Assembly (NCBI RefSeq): GCF_029814825.1
Contig: NZ_CP122379.1
Span: 2,356,001-2,420,000 of the forward strand
Source of the DNA: Aequorivita marisscotiae
Lineage (GTDB): Bacteria > Bacteroidota > Bacteroidia > Flavobacteriales > Flavobacteriaceae
DNA: 64,000 nt
Direction: 5' to 3'
The translations under genes and the position numbers were made by a program. Within the stretch, counting starts at the first letter, position 1. Each line of letters opens with the position of its first letter. A model generated the notes under the pieces. That model did not search any database and was not told the DNA's origin. It saw only the letters and a program-made list of their open reading frames with translations. Below, piece after piece: positions 10,121 to 19,495 of the stretch.

Positions 10121-10813
10121 ATGAAAAAAATAGTTCTCATCTTTATTTTATTATTTGGGTTGTCGTGTATGAACAAGAATAAAGCAGAAAAAACGATAAA
10201 ACTGATTCAACAACAGGAAAATTTTATAGCCCTTTTAGATATGGTTTGGCAGACAGAACAAACTCCAATTAGGTTAAGGGATTCTTTAATGAGAATTTAT
10301 GGTACAGAATCAAAACAATACAATAAGCAGCAAAAAATCTATGAGATAAATCACATTGCTAATGAAAAAATAGTAACAACCATTCTAGATAAATATGGAT
10401 GGCCATCAATAGAAATGATAGGAGAACATGGAAATTGGACAATTTGTAATGTTATACAACATTCAGATAATGATGTTCGAATAAAGTATCTTCCAATGAT
10501 GAGACAAGCTGTAAAAGAGAATAAATTGGAACCTCGATATTTAGTACGAGCAGTAGATAGAATTGCAACTGAAGCGGGAAACTTACAAGTTTATGGGGGA
10601 CAGATGAAATACGATCCTGAAAATAAGAGTTTTAATGTTGGGCCAGTTTATGACCCCGCAAATATTGATAAAAGAAGGGCTGAAATAGGTCTTGGCCCAA
10701 TCGCTGAATTTCTTAAAAACAGATTTGATTTTGAATGGAATCTCAAAGAACAAATTAAAAGAACAGCGGAATTTGAAATGGAAAAAGCTGAAATTATAAA
10801 GATGGAGGAATAG
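10121..10813 (+). CDS. DUF6624-type lipoprotein
   Basis: 230 residues with a lipoprotein signal ending at Cys16 (LLFGLSC). The body shows the pattern I associate with DUF6624: KYGWPSIEMIGEHG, IQHSDNDVRIKYLPMM, an AVDRIATEAG helix and QVYGGQM. Function of the family is unknown. Its C-terminal segment (NRFDFEWNLKEQIKR) recurs as isolated fragments at 20234 and 28755, showing that further copies once existed nearby. Confidence 0.75.
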   Translation: MKKIVLIFILLFGLSCMNKNKAEKTIKLIQQQENFIALLDMVWQTEQTPIRLRDSLMRIYGTESKQYNKQQKIYEINHIANEKIVTTILDKYGWPSIEMIGEHGNWTICNVIQHSDNDVRIKYLPMMRQAVKENKLEPRYLVRAVDRIATEAGNLQVYGGQMKYDPENKSFNVGPVYDPANIDKRRAEIGLGPIAEFLKNRFDFEWNLKEQIKRTAEFEMEKAEIIKMEE

Positions 10814-10837
10814 TTATAATCGAATTGAATGCTTCTG

Positions 10838-11072
10838 TGTCTACAAGTAAATTATGTGATGCATAATAGCAAACAATCCAAAACAGCCTGTTAAAAATTT
10901 TCTAATGAACATTATAGGAAATTGTAATCGCAGTTTAAAGAACAGATTTCATTTTCGCAAAAATGTGTTGTTGATCTTCTTCGATTAATACTGCCTCTTC
11001 ATGTAAACAATAAAAAAGCTGCAGATTATTTAAGAATTAAAAGCGGAGAGAACAATCCATCCATAGAATCAA
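10838..11072 (+). pseudogene. Degenerate partial copy of the atypical SDR gene
   Basis: The bases match the central part of the gene at 9300 (about 9587-9825) nearly continuously, for example tcatgtaaacaataaaaaag against the corresponding 9740s segment, but with frameshifts, stops and small indels. Neither end of the gene is present. It accounts for the 308-bp gap before the TolB/TPR/HTH regulator. Confidence 0.8.
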
Positions 11073-11121
11073 CTTTAGGGTTTATTTTAACTTTTATAAA
11101 TTTGCTGGAAAGTATAATAAT

Positions 11122-12906
11122 TTGATTAACCAAAAATCCATAGCAGTACTTCCATTCGTCAATATGAGCAACAATATTGAAAACGAATATTTCTGTGATG
11201 GATTAACTGAAGAAATTATTAACGCTTTAGCAAAAATAAAGGAGCTCTCAGTAACCTCTCGTACCTCGTCGTTTTATTTTAAAAACAAAACAGTAACCGC
11301 TAAAGAAGTAAGAGAGAATTTAAAAGTGGCTACTTTTATTGAAGGCAGTGTAAGAGCATCAAAAAAGAAAATGCGGATTACAGTGCAAATGATTGACACT
11401 GTAGATGACTTTCATTTCTGGTCTGAAACTTTTGATAGAGACCCAGAAAACATTTTTGAAATTCAAGATGAAATTAGTCTTTTCATTGCTGAAAAATTAC
11501 GTGAACATGTAGGTCATATTGAGATAGGAGATAAGCTAGTGGCACCTATTGATGTGCCAGTAGCTATTTATAGAGAATATTTGAAAGGGAGGTATTACAT
11601 CATGAAGTTGGATTATAAAAATTCTATAAAAGGTATCAATATCTTAAATGAAGTAATACATAAATCACCTGATTTTTCAAGTCCTTATCTAGATATTAAT
11701 CTAGCATATGTTCAATTGGGAACCATGGGACTTTTACCTGCATTTGAAGCCTACGAAAAGGCCCAGCCTTATTTGTTAAGGGCTTTAGAGCTAGACCCAA
11801 ACTCATCAAGGTCACAACTGAATTTGGCTTGGATAGAATGCTGGCAAAACTGGAACCTTAAGAAAGCTTATGAACATGCCAATAAAGCTTTAGAAATTCA
11901 ACAAGCAGACGATATTTACTTAACCATTTCTAATTTTTTGACAGTGGAGGGAAAATTGGGAGCAGCACATAATTATCTTGACAAAGCTTTGCAGTTAGAC
12001 CCTTATGCCGCAATCAACCATCATTATAAAGGGTTTTTATATTACTTACAGGAAGACTACACCACTGCTATATCGTATTTAAAGAAGGCGTTGGATCTAG
12101 ACCCAAAGTTACCCTTTCCACCAATTTATATAGGCATTAGTTTATTAATGTCAGGCAAACCAAATGAAGCTTTATCATATTTCGGTTCACTTGAAGGCGT
12201 TTCTGTGAAAGACCTCACCAAATTAGGAGGTGAAACTATGTGTTATGCAAAGCTTAATGAAACAGAAAAGTGCAATGAGGGATTAAAGGAATTAGAAACC
12301 TATTTAACAACAGCACTTGTAGATAAGGCATTTACATTTTTGATATTGGTTAATGCCTTGTTAGGTAATAGTGAAAAGGTAATTGATTTAGTAGAACAAG
12401 CATACCAAAACCGTTTGCCTTTAATTTTATTATTAAATCCGTCTCCAATTCTTAAACCTGTAAAAAATAAAAAAAGGTTTAAAGACATCATGCTAAAAGC
12501 CATTCCCGATAACTTAAATTATAAACAGAAGAAAAAGTACAAACAAGCTTTACTGGATTCCACGGAAATCAAAAAATACAGCAAAGAACTAGAACAAATC
12601 ATGATAGACTATAAACTGTATTTAAACCCAGATCTATCCTTAAAAGATTTAGCTTCTTATTTGGAACTTCCTGCTAATTATGTCTCGCAATTATTAAACC
12701 TCGGCTTTCAAAAAAACTTCTCTGAATATATCAACACCTTTCGAGTGGAGGAATTTAAGGAGCGCGTTCTTCTTGAGGAAAGCAAAGAATTAACCATTAT
12801 GGCTGTAGCTTATGACAGTGGTTTTAATTCCAAAACAGTGTTCAACACCTTTTTTAAAAAAATTGAAGGAATAACACCGAATATGTACCTAAAAAATAAC
12901 CGTTAG
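11122..12906 (+). CDS. TolB-like / TPR / AraC-type HTH regulator
   Basis: 594 residues from a TTG start; an in-frame stop at 11038 limits extension, and GGAAAG lies just upstream. Residues 5-130 form the TolB-like N-terminal domain (SIAVLPFVNMSN, FCDGLTEEIINAL, EGSVRASKKKMRI) found in adenylate-cyclase/TPR proteins. Residues about 150-470 are TPRs. The last ~100 residues are an AraC/HTH_18 DNA-binding domain (LSLKDLASYLELPANYVSQLL; TIMAVAYDSGFNSKTVFNTFF). No membrane segment is seen, so it is probably cytoplasmic. It likely controls neighbouring genes, including 13163, whose promoter carries a repeat array. Confidence 0.85.
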   Translation: MINQKSIAVLPFVNMSNNIENEYFCDGLTEEIINALAKIKELSVTSRTSSFYFKNKTVTAKEVRENLKVATFIEGSVRASKKKMRITVQMIDTVDDFHFWSETFDRDPENIFEIQDEISLFIAEKLREHVGHIEIGDKLVAPIDVPVAIYREYLKGRYYIMKLDYKNSIKGINILNEVIHKSPDFSSPYLDINLAYVQLGTMGLLPAFEAYEKAQPYLLRALELDPNSSRSQLNLAWIECWQNWNLKKAYEHANKALEIQQADDIYLTISNFLTVEGKLGAAHNYLDKALQLDPYAAINHHYKGFLYYLQEDYTTAISYLKKALDLDPKLPFPPIYIGISLLMSGKPNEALSYFGSLEGVSVKDLTKLGGETMCYAKLNETEKCNEGLKELETYLTTALVDKAFTFLILVNALLGNSEKVIDLVEQAYQNRLPLILLLNPSPILKPVKNKKRFKDIMLKAIPDNLNYKQKKKYKQALLDSTEIKKYSKELEQIMIDYKLYLNPDLSLKDLASYLELPANYVSQLLNLGFQKNFSEYINTFRVEEFKERVLLEESKELTIMAVAYDSGFNSKTVFNTFFKKIEGITPNMYLKNNR

Positions 12907-12927
12907 TTCTGATTTTTAAAGTAGAAC
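12906..12927 (+). terminator. Hairpin at end of regulator gene
   Basis: GTTCT (12906-12910) and AGAAC (12923-12927) pair around an AT-rich loop directly at the stop codon. A 22-nt motif with only two differences occurs at 16687-16708, after the amidohydrolase pseudogene. Short stem, so terminator function is tentative. Confidence 0.35.
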
Positions 12928-13015
12928 TACTCTAGTATAGTTTACAATTAATTTTATAACATCAAATTGTTATAGCATTAAATTGGTTGATATATTCTTT
13001 GGTAATGGTAAAAAA

Positions 13016-13118
13016 TGCATCATAATTAACAGTGTTGCATCATAATTTATTGCGCTGCATTAAACTTAATGATTCTTGCTTCATACCTGTTTACTGTTGC
13101 TTCAAAGTTCAACCCATC
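13016..13118 (+). promoter_or_regulatory. Five-copy direct-repeat operator array upstream of serine hydrolase
   Basis: Five direct repeats start with TGCATCA/TGCATTA/TGCTTCA at 13016, 13036, 13056, 13077 and 13098, i.e. at spacings of 20, 20, 21 and 21 bp, two helical turns. The first two share TGCATCATAATT exactly. The last unit runs into a Bacteroidota-like -7 box (next entry). This is the layout expected for cooperative binding of an activator on one face of DNA. The AraC-type regulator encoded immediately upstream is the obvious candidate binder; that link is inference. Confidence 0.7.
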
Positions 13119-13122
13119 TTTG
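13115..13122 (+). promoter_or_regulatory. Candidate -7 box of serine hydrolase promoter
   Basis: CATCTTTG matches the Bacteroidota TAnnTTTG -7 element at seven of eight informative positions. It sits 41 bp before the ATG at 13163 and directly after the fifth operator repeat, whose TTG at 13097-13099 falls roughly in the -33 region. Confidence 0.45.
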
Positions 13123-13162
13123 TATCATCAAGTTAAACCAATAATTCTAAAAATTTAAAATA

Positions 13163-15121
13163 ATGAAACAATATATCAAACTATGTTTTGCGTTACTATT
13201 GTTTAGCACATGTAAAGGTCAGATAAATTCTGTTACAACAAGTCAACCCACCTTATCAGACTACAACGTAGGTGAAAAATGGGTGTGGAAGTATAAAGGA
13301 CTAACCACCAATGGCGAAGTAAGATCTGAAGGTACAGATGTCCGAGAAATAATAGAGGTTAATGGTGCTTTACAAATAACAATAGGTAATGATACCATTT
13401 CTGTTTCAGAAATTGTAAAACCTGAAGAAAGTAGTACCCCAAAGTACGATTGGCCTCTTCAAGTAGGTAATAAGTGGGTGTATGAAGAAAACTGGACGAG
13501 TCAAGATGGTACAACTGGTAAACAGCATCTAAATGCTGAAGTAGTATCTTACAAAGAAGAAACAGTAACTGCAGGATCATTTATGGCGTATACCATTCAT
13601 TATAATGGTAACATCACAAATTCTAGAGGTTATAATGCGGTTGTAGAAGAAGTTTGGTTGTATGCACCAAAAGTGAAAAACTTCATTAAGCTAACTCAAA
13701 AGCAAGATGATTTTGTGTACAATGAAGAACTGGTTGAGTATTCTGATAAGCCATTAAAAAGTAAAATTCAATTAGAAAATCAGATTATCGGGAAAGTAAA
13801 GTTCTTTGAAGAGCCAGAAAACTTTAGCACTATAGTAAATAAAATGACTGAATATAAAATACCTGCGCTCTCCCTTGCAATTATTAATGATGGTAAAATA
13901 GAATGGACAGACACCTATCAAAACCCAAGTTTTTCAGAACAAAATTTAAATAACTCGAGTATTTTTCAGGCAGCATCTTTATCCAAACCCGTAACTTTTT
14001 TTGCTGCATTACGTATGCATACTGCAGGAAAAATTGACTTAGATGAAAATATTGAAAACTATTTAGAAAGTTACCAACTACCACAAGGAAAACAGACGGC
14101 TGAAAACCCAGTAACCTTTCGCAATATTTTTTCGCATACGTCGGGTATTACTTCTGGTGGGTATCAAGGCTATGCTAGCCACCATACTTTTCCAACTGAT
14201 GTTGCTGTTTTAAAAGGTGAGGACGGCGTAAATTCTCCAGCTATTGAAGTAGTCTCAGCACCCAATGAAATGTTAGCGTATTCTGGTGGTGGATATACCT
14301 TAGCTGAGGTTGCACTTCAGGATATTTTTAATGACAATTTTTCAAATATTATGAACCAATGGATTCTTCAGCCTATTGGAATGAAAAATTCTCAATTCAC
14401 GCAACCATTGCACCCATCAGACTCAAGCAAAGTCGCAAAAGGATATACCTCAAATGGTGTTGTTTTAGAAGGTGGTTGGAGAAACCACCCGGAACAAGCC
14501 GCAGCCGGACTTTGGAGTAATGCCACTGATATGGCGAATTTTCTAATTGAAATCTATAAGGGTTATCAAGATCAAAGTTCAATTTTTTCAAAGTCAGAAA
14601 TTCAATCGATACTCAATCAAGAACGCGATGGACATATTTATGGATTAATAGTAGATAAGTCAGAAAAAGGTTTTGCAATTACCCATTATGGGGGTAATGC
14701 TGGATATCGAACTGGTATGACCATAGATCTTAACACTGGAAAAGGATTGGTCTATTTGATCAATTCAGATAATGGCGGTGCATTGGGTAATGAATTGTTA
14801 TTATCTGCTTCACAATTATACCGTTGGAATCATTTTAAGCGTACATCTGCAAAACGGAATCAATTAGATTCAGAAGTATTAAAACAACTTATAGGAAAAT
14901 ACAAATGGAATAGTCAAGTAGAGCTTTCCATAAGTTATGATGATGAAACAAACCTATTTTCATTGCACTTTCCAAATGGTGATACGTATGAGCTTATTTC
15001 TATTAAAGATGAAGAATTATGTTTTATCAATCCAAATACTGGTGTTAACGTAAAGTTTTTAAAGTCTAGTAATTATAATTCATTTCTGTTGTACGGACAA
15101 ACGGCAGTTAAGTTTCAGTAA
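13163..15121 (+). CDS. Large serine hydrolase (beta-lactamase-related), lipoprotein
   Basis: 652 residues with a lipoprotein-like signal (Cys17 in LLFSTC). Residues about 30-195 form a beta-rich extra domain (GEKWVWKYKG ... GNKWVYEENW, two similar halves). The catalytic domain covers about 220-560: SLSK (Ser272-Lys275), YSG (Tyr373-Gly375) and THYGGNAGYR near 511. A small beta domain closes the protein. Under the repeat-array promoter at 13016-13122 and thus probably regulated by the upstream TolB/TPR/HTH protein. Substrate unknown. Confidence 0.88.
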   Translation: MKQYIKLCFALLLFSTCKGQINSVTTSQPTLSDYNVGEKWVWKYKGLTTNGEVRSEGTDVREIIEVNGALQITIGNDTISVSEIVKPEESSTPKYDWPLQVGNKWVYEENWTSQDGTTGKQHLNAEVVSYKEETVTAGSFMAYTIHYNGNITNSRGYNAVVEEVWLYAPKVKNFIKLTQKQDDFVYNEELVEYSDKPLKSKIQLENQIIGKVKFFEEPENFSTIVNKMTEYKIPALSLAIINDGKIEWTDTYQNPSFSEQNLNNSSIFQAASLSKPVTFFAALRMHTAGKIDLDENIENYLESYQLPQGKQTAENPVTFRNIFSHTSGITSGGYQGYASHHTFPTDVAVLKGEDGVNSPAIEVVSAPNEMLAYSGGGYTLAEVALQDIFNDNFSNIMNQWILQPIGMKNSQFTQPLHPSDSSKVAKGYTSNGVVLEGGWRNHPEQAAAGLWSNATDMANFLIEIYKGYQDQSSIFSKSEIQSILNQERDGHIYGLIVDKSEKGFAITHYGGNAGYRTGMTIDLNTGKGLVYLINSDNGGALGNELLLSASQLYRWNHFKRTSAKRNQLDSEVLKQLIGKYKWNSQVELSISYDDETNLFSLHFPNGDTYELISIKDEELCFINPNTGVNVKFLKSSNYNSFLLYGQTAVKFQ

Positions 15122-15174
15122 ATTTTATTGACCATCTAACAGACAGTTCTAAATAATTCTCATAAAAATCAATT

Positions 15175-16678
15175 TTGAAAAAAAGGATTAAATACTTCAT
15201 AAAAATTGTAGTTGCACTTTTTTTGTTAGCAATTACAATTATTACCACCGCTTACCTGTGGCCAAATTCCAAATTCCAAACACCAGTAGTTTATGAAAGA
15301 ACTATCATCAAAAATATAAATATTGTAGATGTTGTAACCGGAGAAATTGCCGAGGACCAATTTGTTTTGATAGAACAATCTCAAATTACAAAAATTGATT
15401 CCACGAATATCACAACTTCAGAGAATGCCTTAATAATTGATGGTACTGGTAAATTCCTCATTCCTGGATTGTGGGATATGCATACACATTCCAACCAACA
15501 TTCAGAATGGTTGCATCATCCGCTTTACATTGCGAATGGGGTTACTGGTGTTAGAGACATGTCTGGTCAATTAAATGAAAAAGACAGTTATTGGGTGGGT
15601 AGTAAAGAACGTTTGCAATGGAATAAAGATCTAGAAAATAACACAAGAGTCTCACCCAGATATGTGCTGCAAAGCAGCTACCAAATGGATGGTGAAAAGG
15701 CAATTCCTGAAGAGTCCCCCAACTTTTTTAAACTGCAAAAGCCATCTCAAGTAGATTCATTGTTGCAATTTTATAAAAAGGAAAACGTAGATTTTATAAA
15801 GGTGTATCAACAATCTGGCTGGTCATAAACCGATGTTCTTAAACCTGGTGGAAGCAATTAATTTAGATCAAAAAAGCTTTGAACATGGACGCATATTCAT
15901 GTACGAGTGTTTTCCGGAAGCGGATAGTTTAAAAAATCCAACAAGTTGGAAAGCCTATTTTTCAAAATCAAAAGCCAAGATAGTAAAACGGTTTGATAGT
16001 GTTCAAGCAAAAGATTTGATGATTTTGATGCAGAAAAAAAATACGCACTGGACACCAACTTTACAGACCTTAAAGTTTGAAGCTAATGCACATAAAGAGA
16101 TGTTCACGAGTAATGAAAATTTAAAGTATATCACTTCCATTAGAAAAAAGTTATGGTGGAAATACGATACAGATTATAACAGAGAAAAAAACCTCGAAAG
16201 TGGAGGTTTTAGTATAAGTGAGCAATTTTTTGAAGCTTCAAAAAAACAAGTAGCTATGGCGCATAAATTGGGTGTATCCATTATGGCAGGAACCGATGTT
16301 ACAGATTCTTTTGTCTTTGCCGGATTTAGTTTACATGATGAGTTATATGAATTAACTAGAAGTGGATTGTCTAACCTTGAAGCACTGCAAAGTGCGACAA
16401 TTATCCCTGCAAGATTTTCAAATAAAGAGAAGGACTTTGGGACTATAGATTTAGGAAAAAAAGCGGATTTAATAGTATTAAATAAAAATCCATTAAATAA
16501 CATTCATAACACAAAGGATATATATGGAGTATTTCTAAATGGTACATACTATAATGAAGAAAAAATTATAGAACTCAAAAACTTTACTGAAATAGCTACT
16601 AGCAGCTTTCATATGAATGTAAAAGCATTGATAAGTTTGGTGAACAGTCCTTTAATTCGAGTGCAGTTTGCAGATTAA
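15175..16678 (+). pseudogene. Amidohydrolase, frameshifted with internal deletion
   Basis: Two frames together make one metal-dependent amidohydrolase. The first (TTG 15175 to stop 15828) has an N-terminal membrane anchor, the metal motif DMHTHSN and the carbamate Lys in FIKVY. The second resumes at about 15821 with GHKPMF, then FEHGR and the catalytic Asp in AGTDVTDS, ending at 16678. Roughly 25-30 residues normally lying between FIKVY and the GH metal ligand are missing at the junction. All ligands survive individually, so the inactivation looks recent. The second half alone could be translated from the ATG at 15833 but would lack the HxH site. Confidence 0.85.
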
Positions 16679-16686
16679 TGGATTTC

Positions 16687-16708
16687 GTTCTGATTCTTAA
16701 AGCAGAAC
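16687..16708 (+). terminator. Hairpin after amidohydrolase pseudogene
   Basis: GTTCT/AGAAC arms match, with two base differences over 22 nt, the hairpin at 12906-12927. The shared 3' element suggests common ancestry of the two gene ends or a conserved small regulatory hairpin. Confidence 0.35.
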
Positions 16709-16760
16709 TTCCTAGTTCCGAAGGCTACTTAATTTTACCAAAATTATAAGAATATAAACA

Positions 16761-16922
16761 ATGGAAAAAATGGAAACAAAAAAAAGAAGAAAAGGATTAA
16801 AATTAGGAACCGGGATTATCCTCGGGTGTATTGTAGGCTACTTAACCTCAAATATGCAATTATGGTTTGTTCTGGGCATTGCCATAGGTGCCGCTTTAGA
16901 ATATGGGACCAAAAAAAAATAA
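16761..16922 (+). CDS. Small glycine-zipper membrane protein (53 aa)
   Basis: ATG at 16761 to TAA at 16920-16922. A basic N-terminus (METKKRRKG) is followed by two short hydrophobic, glycine-rich segments (LGTGIILGCIVGYL and LWFVLGIAIGAALEYG) and a KKK tail. It resembles the C-terminal membrane part of the 24602 product. It ends four bases before the ATG of the next hydrolase, so translational coupling is likely. Function unknown. Confidence 0.65.
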   Translation: MEKMETKKRRKGLKLGTGIILGCIVGYLTSNMQLWFVLGIAIGAALEYGTKKK

Positions 16923-16926
16923 TAAA

Positions 16927-18405
16927 ATGAAATCGTTTATTAAAACACTATTTTTTACACTTATTACGCTTTCTATTTTTAGCGCTACTTCTCAAAACAC
17001 TAACAAGAAGCTTTTCAACAAAATTGATTCTTATTTGGATGCGAGTGCAAAAAATGGCTTTTCCGGTGTTGTTTTAGTTGCTAAAAAGGGGGAAGTTATT
17101 TTGTCTAAAGGCTACGGATGGGCAGATCGAAAAAATAAAATTCCCAACTCACCAGCAACTGTTTTTAATATTGGTTCAGTAACTAAGCAATTTACAGCAT
17201 CCGCTATTTTAAAATTAGTAGAACAAGGAAAAATGAAAACTTCGGATAAACTGAGTTTATATTTTCCTCAAATTCCTCTTGATAAGACTGATATTACAAT
17301 TCATCAACTATTGACACATACCTCTGGAATTTCTAATAAAACAGGAGGTTTTAGATACAATGAAGCCAGCAAGGAACAGTTTTTAAAAGAATTTTTTGAA
17401 TCAGAATTACACTTTAAACCTGGCACAACCTACCAATATGCCAATGCCAACTATATTATGCTCACTGCTATATTAGAATTGGTTTCAGGTCAAACCTATA
17501 ATGTTTTTCTACAGAAAAATCTATTTGAGCCTGCTCAAATGAAAACTACAGGATATAAAAGCATCAATTTTAATACAGAGCTACTGGCACATGGCTATTA
17601 CTATAACAGAGACGATGAAAAGTGGACCGATTGGGGAACAACCCAACAGCACCTGCTTTACAATAATAACTATTGGTATAGTATAGGTAAAGGCGACATT
17701 CATTCCAGTATTGAAGATTTATACAAATGGCATGTTGCTTTACAAAATAATGTCGTTTTAACATCAAAAACTAGAGAAATCCAAGAAACACCTTATGTAG
17801 CCGAGAATGATAAAATGACATCCTATTATGGCTATGGATGGGCCATATCCAAAAGTCATAACGACGCCAAAATAGTTGCTCATAATGGTAGTAACGGATT
17901 GTATTTTGCAGATTTTGTGAGATTTGTGGATGATGATGTAGTTGTTATATACATCACAAATGCGTTTTTAGGACCTGAATCAGAAAACGTTGCGAGAGAA
18001 ATTGGTAAAATGGTTTTTGATACCAATTATAATGCTACACCAATATCCAGAAATATTTATGAATTGATTCATGATTTTATGAAAACCAATCCATCTGCAA
18101 ATGCAGACAAACTACCAAATTATTTAAATAAAGAACTTAAAGATGAATTTAACGATCCTGCCATTCTAAATAGACTAGGATATAGTAGATTGAAAAAAGA
18201 AGACCAACCTGACTGGGCATTAGCATTGTTTAAATTGAATGTAAAATTATTTCCTGAAGATGGTAATTTATGGGACTCATTGGGCGAGGCTTACTTAACA
18301 TACAACCAAAAAGAAGATGCGATAAAAAGTTATTCAAAAGCCGTTGAGTTAGGTAGTGAAGGCTCAAAGGAAACATTACAAGAATTGTTGAAAGAAGACG
18401 AATAA
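16927..18405 (+). CDS. Serine hydrolase (beta-lactamase-related) with C-terminal TPRs, secreted
   Basis: The frame opens at 16903, but that ATG lies inside the 53-aa gene; the ATG at 16927 gives a clean signal peptide (MKSFIKTLFFTLITLSIFSA) and 492 residues. Motifs: SVTK (Ser84-Lys87), YAN (Tyr171-Asn173) and AHNGSNGLYF near 320. The last ~90 residues are TPR-like (DGNLWDSLGEAYLTY). Close in plan to the hydrolase at 3965 in the catalytic domain and to 2484 in the tail. Confidence 0.88.
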   Translation: MKSFIKTLFFTLITLSIFSATSQNTNKKLFNKIDSYLDASAKNGFSGVVLVAKKGEVILSKGYGWADRKNKIPNSPATVFNIGSVTKQFTASAILKLVEQGKMKTSDKLSLYFPQIPLDKTDITIHQLLTHTSGISNKTGGFRYNEASKEQFLKEFFESELHFKPGTTYQYANANYIMLTAILELVSGQTYNVFLQKNLFEPAQMKTTGYKSINFNTELLAHGYYYNRDDEKWTDWGTTQQHLLYNNNYWYSIGKGDIHSSIEDLYKWHVALQNNVVLTSKTREIQETPYVAENDKMTSYYGYGWAISKSHNDAKIVAHNGSNGLYFADFVRFVDDDVVVIYITNAFLGPESENVAREIGKMVFDTNYNATPISRNIYELIHDFMKTNPSANADKLPNYLNKELKDEFNDPAILNRLGYSRLKKEDQPDWALALFKLNVKLFPEDGNLWDSLGEAYLTYNQKEDAIKSYSKAVELGSEGSKETLQELLKEDE

Positions 18406-18446
18406 TACAGTTAGTTAGAATTTAAGAACAAATAACATATAAAGTT

Positions 18447-19268
18447 TTGATAGTAAAAAAATTAGAGAATATAGCATTTGATATAATCGCTGATTGCTTT
18501 TTAAAATCTTTTGAGAATTACTACGTCAAAATTCCAAGTGACAAAAATTACTATAAAGAGAGGTGGAAAATAGCAAAAGTTGACTATGCGTTTTCTTATG
18601 GCATGTGTGATGGTGGTAAGTTAGTTGGGTTTATTATTAATGCAATCGATACACGAAACGGAGAGAAGATAGCATTTAATACGGGTACAGGTGTACTTCC
18701 AAAATACAGAGGAAAACAAATTGTTAGGTCAATCTATGATTTTGCTATACCAGATTTAAAAACAAATGGAGTTATAAAATGTGCGTTAGAAGTTATCATT
18801 GAAAATAGTAAAGCCATAAAAACGTACCAGAGTATTGGATTTAATATTTGTAAAACATTTAAGTGTTTCAGTGGCGAAATTAAATTACACCTAAATGAAA
18901 AAATAGAGTTGAACGAAGTGGATTATAATGCTTTTGATTGGGAAAAAATGCCAAATCAACAATTATATTCTTGGGATTTTAATTTAGAAGTCATTAAAAA
19001 AGGAAATTACAAATACTATCAATTAATAAATGACAATTTGGTTGAATCGTATTTTATTATAAACCCCTGTAATGCGTATATAGCACAATTTGAGATTCTA
19101 AAAGAAAGTGCTGGGTGCTGGCAACGATTATTCAAAGGAATAAAAGAAGTTTCAAACTCAATAAAAATCATAAATGTTGATACCAGATTAAACCAAAAAA
19201 TAGATTGCATCAGTTCAATAGGGTTAGCGAATACTGTTAATCAATATGAAATGGAAATGATTATATAA
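18447..19268 (+). CDS. GNAT family N-acetyltransferase
   Basis: 273 residues from a TTG start (no upstream in-frame ATG close by). The N-terminal half contains the acetyl-CoA site: GTGVLPKYRGKQIVRSIYDF (about residues 86-105) matches the R/Q-x-x-G-x-G/A loop, here RGKQIV, and IENSKAIKTYQSIGF follows. The C-terminal half is a second, GNAT-like domain without a clear pyrophosphate loop. Small-molecule or protein acetylation is expected; the substrate is unknown. Confidence 0.8.
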   Translation: MIVKKLENIAFDIIADCFLKSFENYYVKIPSDKNYYKERWKIAKVDYAFSYGMCDGGKLVGFIINAIDTRNGEKIAFNTGTGVLPKYRGKQIVRSIYDFAIPDLKTNGVIKCALEVIIENSKAIKTYQSIGFNICKTFKCFSGEIKLHLNEKIELNEVDYNAFDWEKMPNQQLYSWDFNLEVIKKGNYKYYQLINDNLVESYFIINPCNAYIAQFEILKESAGCWQRLFKGIKEVSNSIKIINVDTRLNQKIDCISSIGLANTVNQYEMEMII

Positions 19269-19476
19269 ACTAAAGGCTATATAAGCTACGCGTCATACCT
19301 CCATAGAATGATACGGTCTTATAAAGATACTTTTCAGTTTAGTTAAGAATCACAAAGTAAATTCAGAATTTATTAAAAAATCAACAAGTCATCTTTCTAA
19401 AGCAACAGTTCGGTTATTTAATTTCATAATCGTCCAGCTTTTATAGGAAATTAGAACATCAATTAAAAAAATCATT

Positions 19477-19492
19477 AATCAAAAAACGAACA
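19477..19492 (+). repeat. Leader sequence shared with the 29127 gene
   Basis: AATCAAAAAACGAACA sits just before the ATG at 19496, and an identical 16-mer lies at 29107-29122 just before the ATG at 29127. The genes themselves are unrelated, so the leader seems to have been copied with recombination in this region. Confidence 0.5.
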
Positions 19493-19495
19493 ATC

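Noticed and set aside
16903..16926. Upstream start of the 16927 serine hydrolase
   Set aside because: It would place the start within the 53-aa gene and spoil a clean signal peptide.
2484..18405. True antibiotic beta-lactamases
   Set aside because: SxxK and YxN fit the fold, but the third box is HxG/HNGS-like and the proteins carry TPR or other domains; PBP-like esterase/peptidase relatives are more likely.
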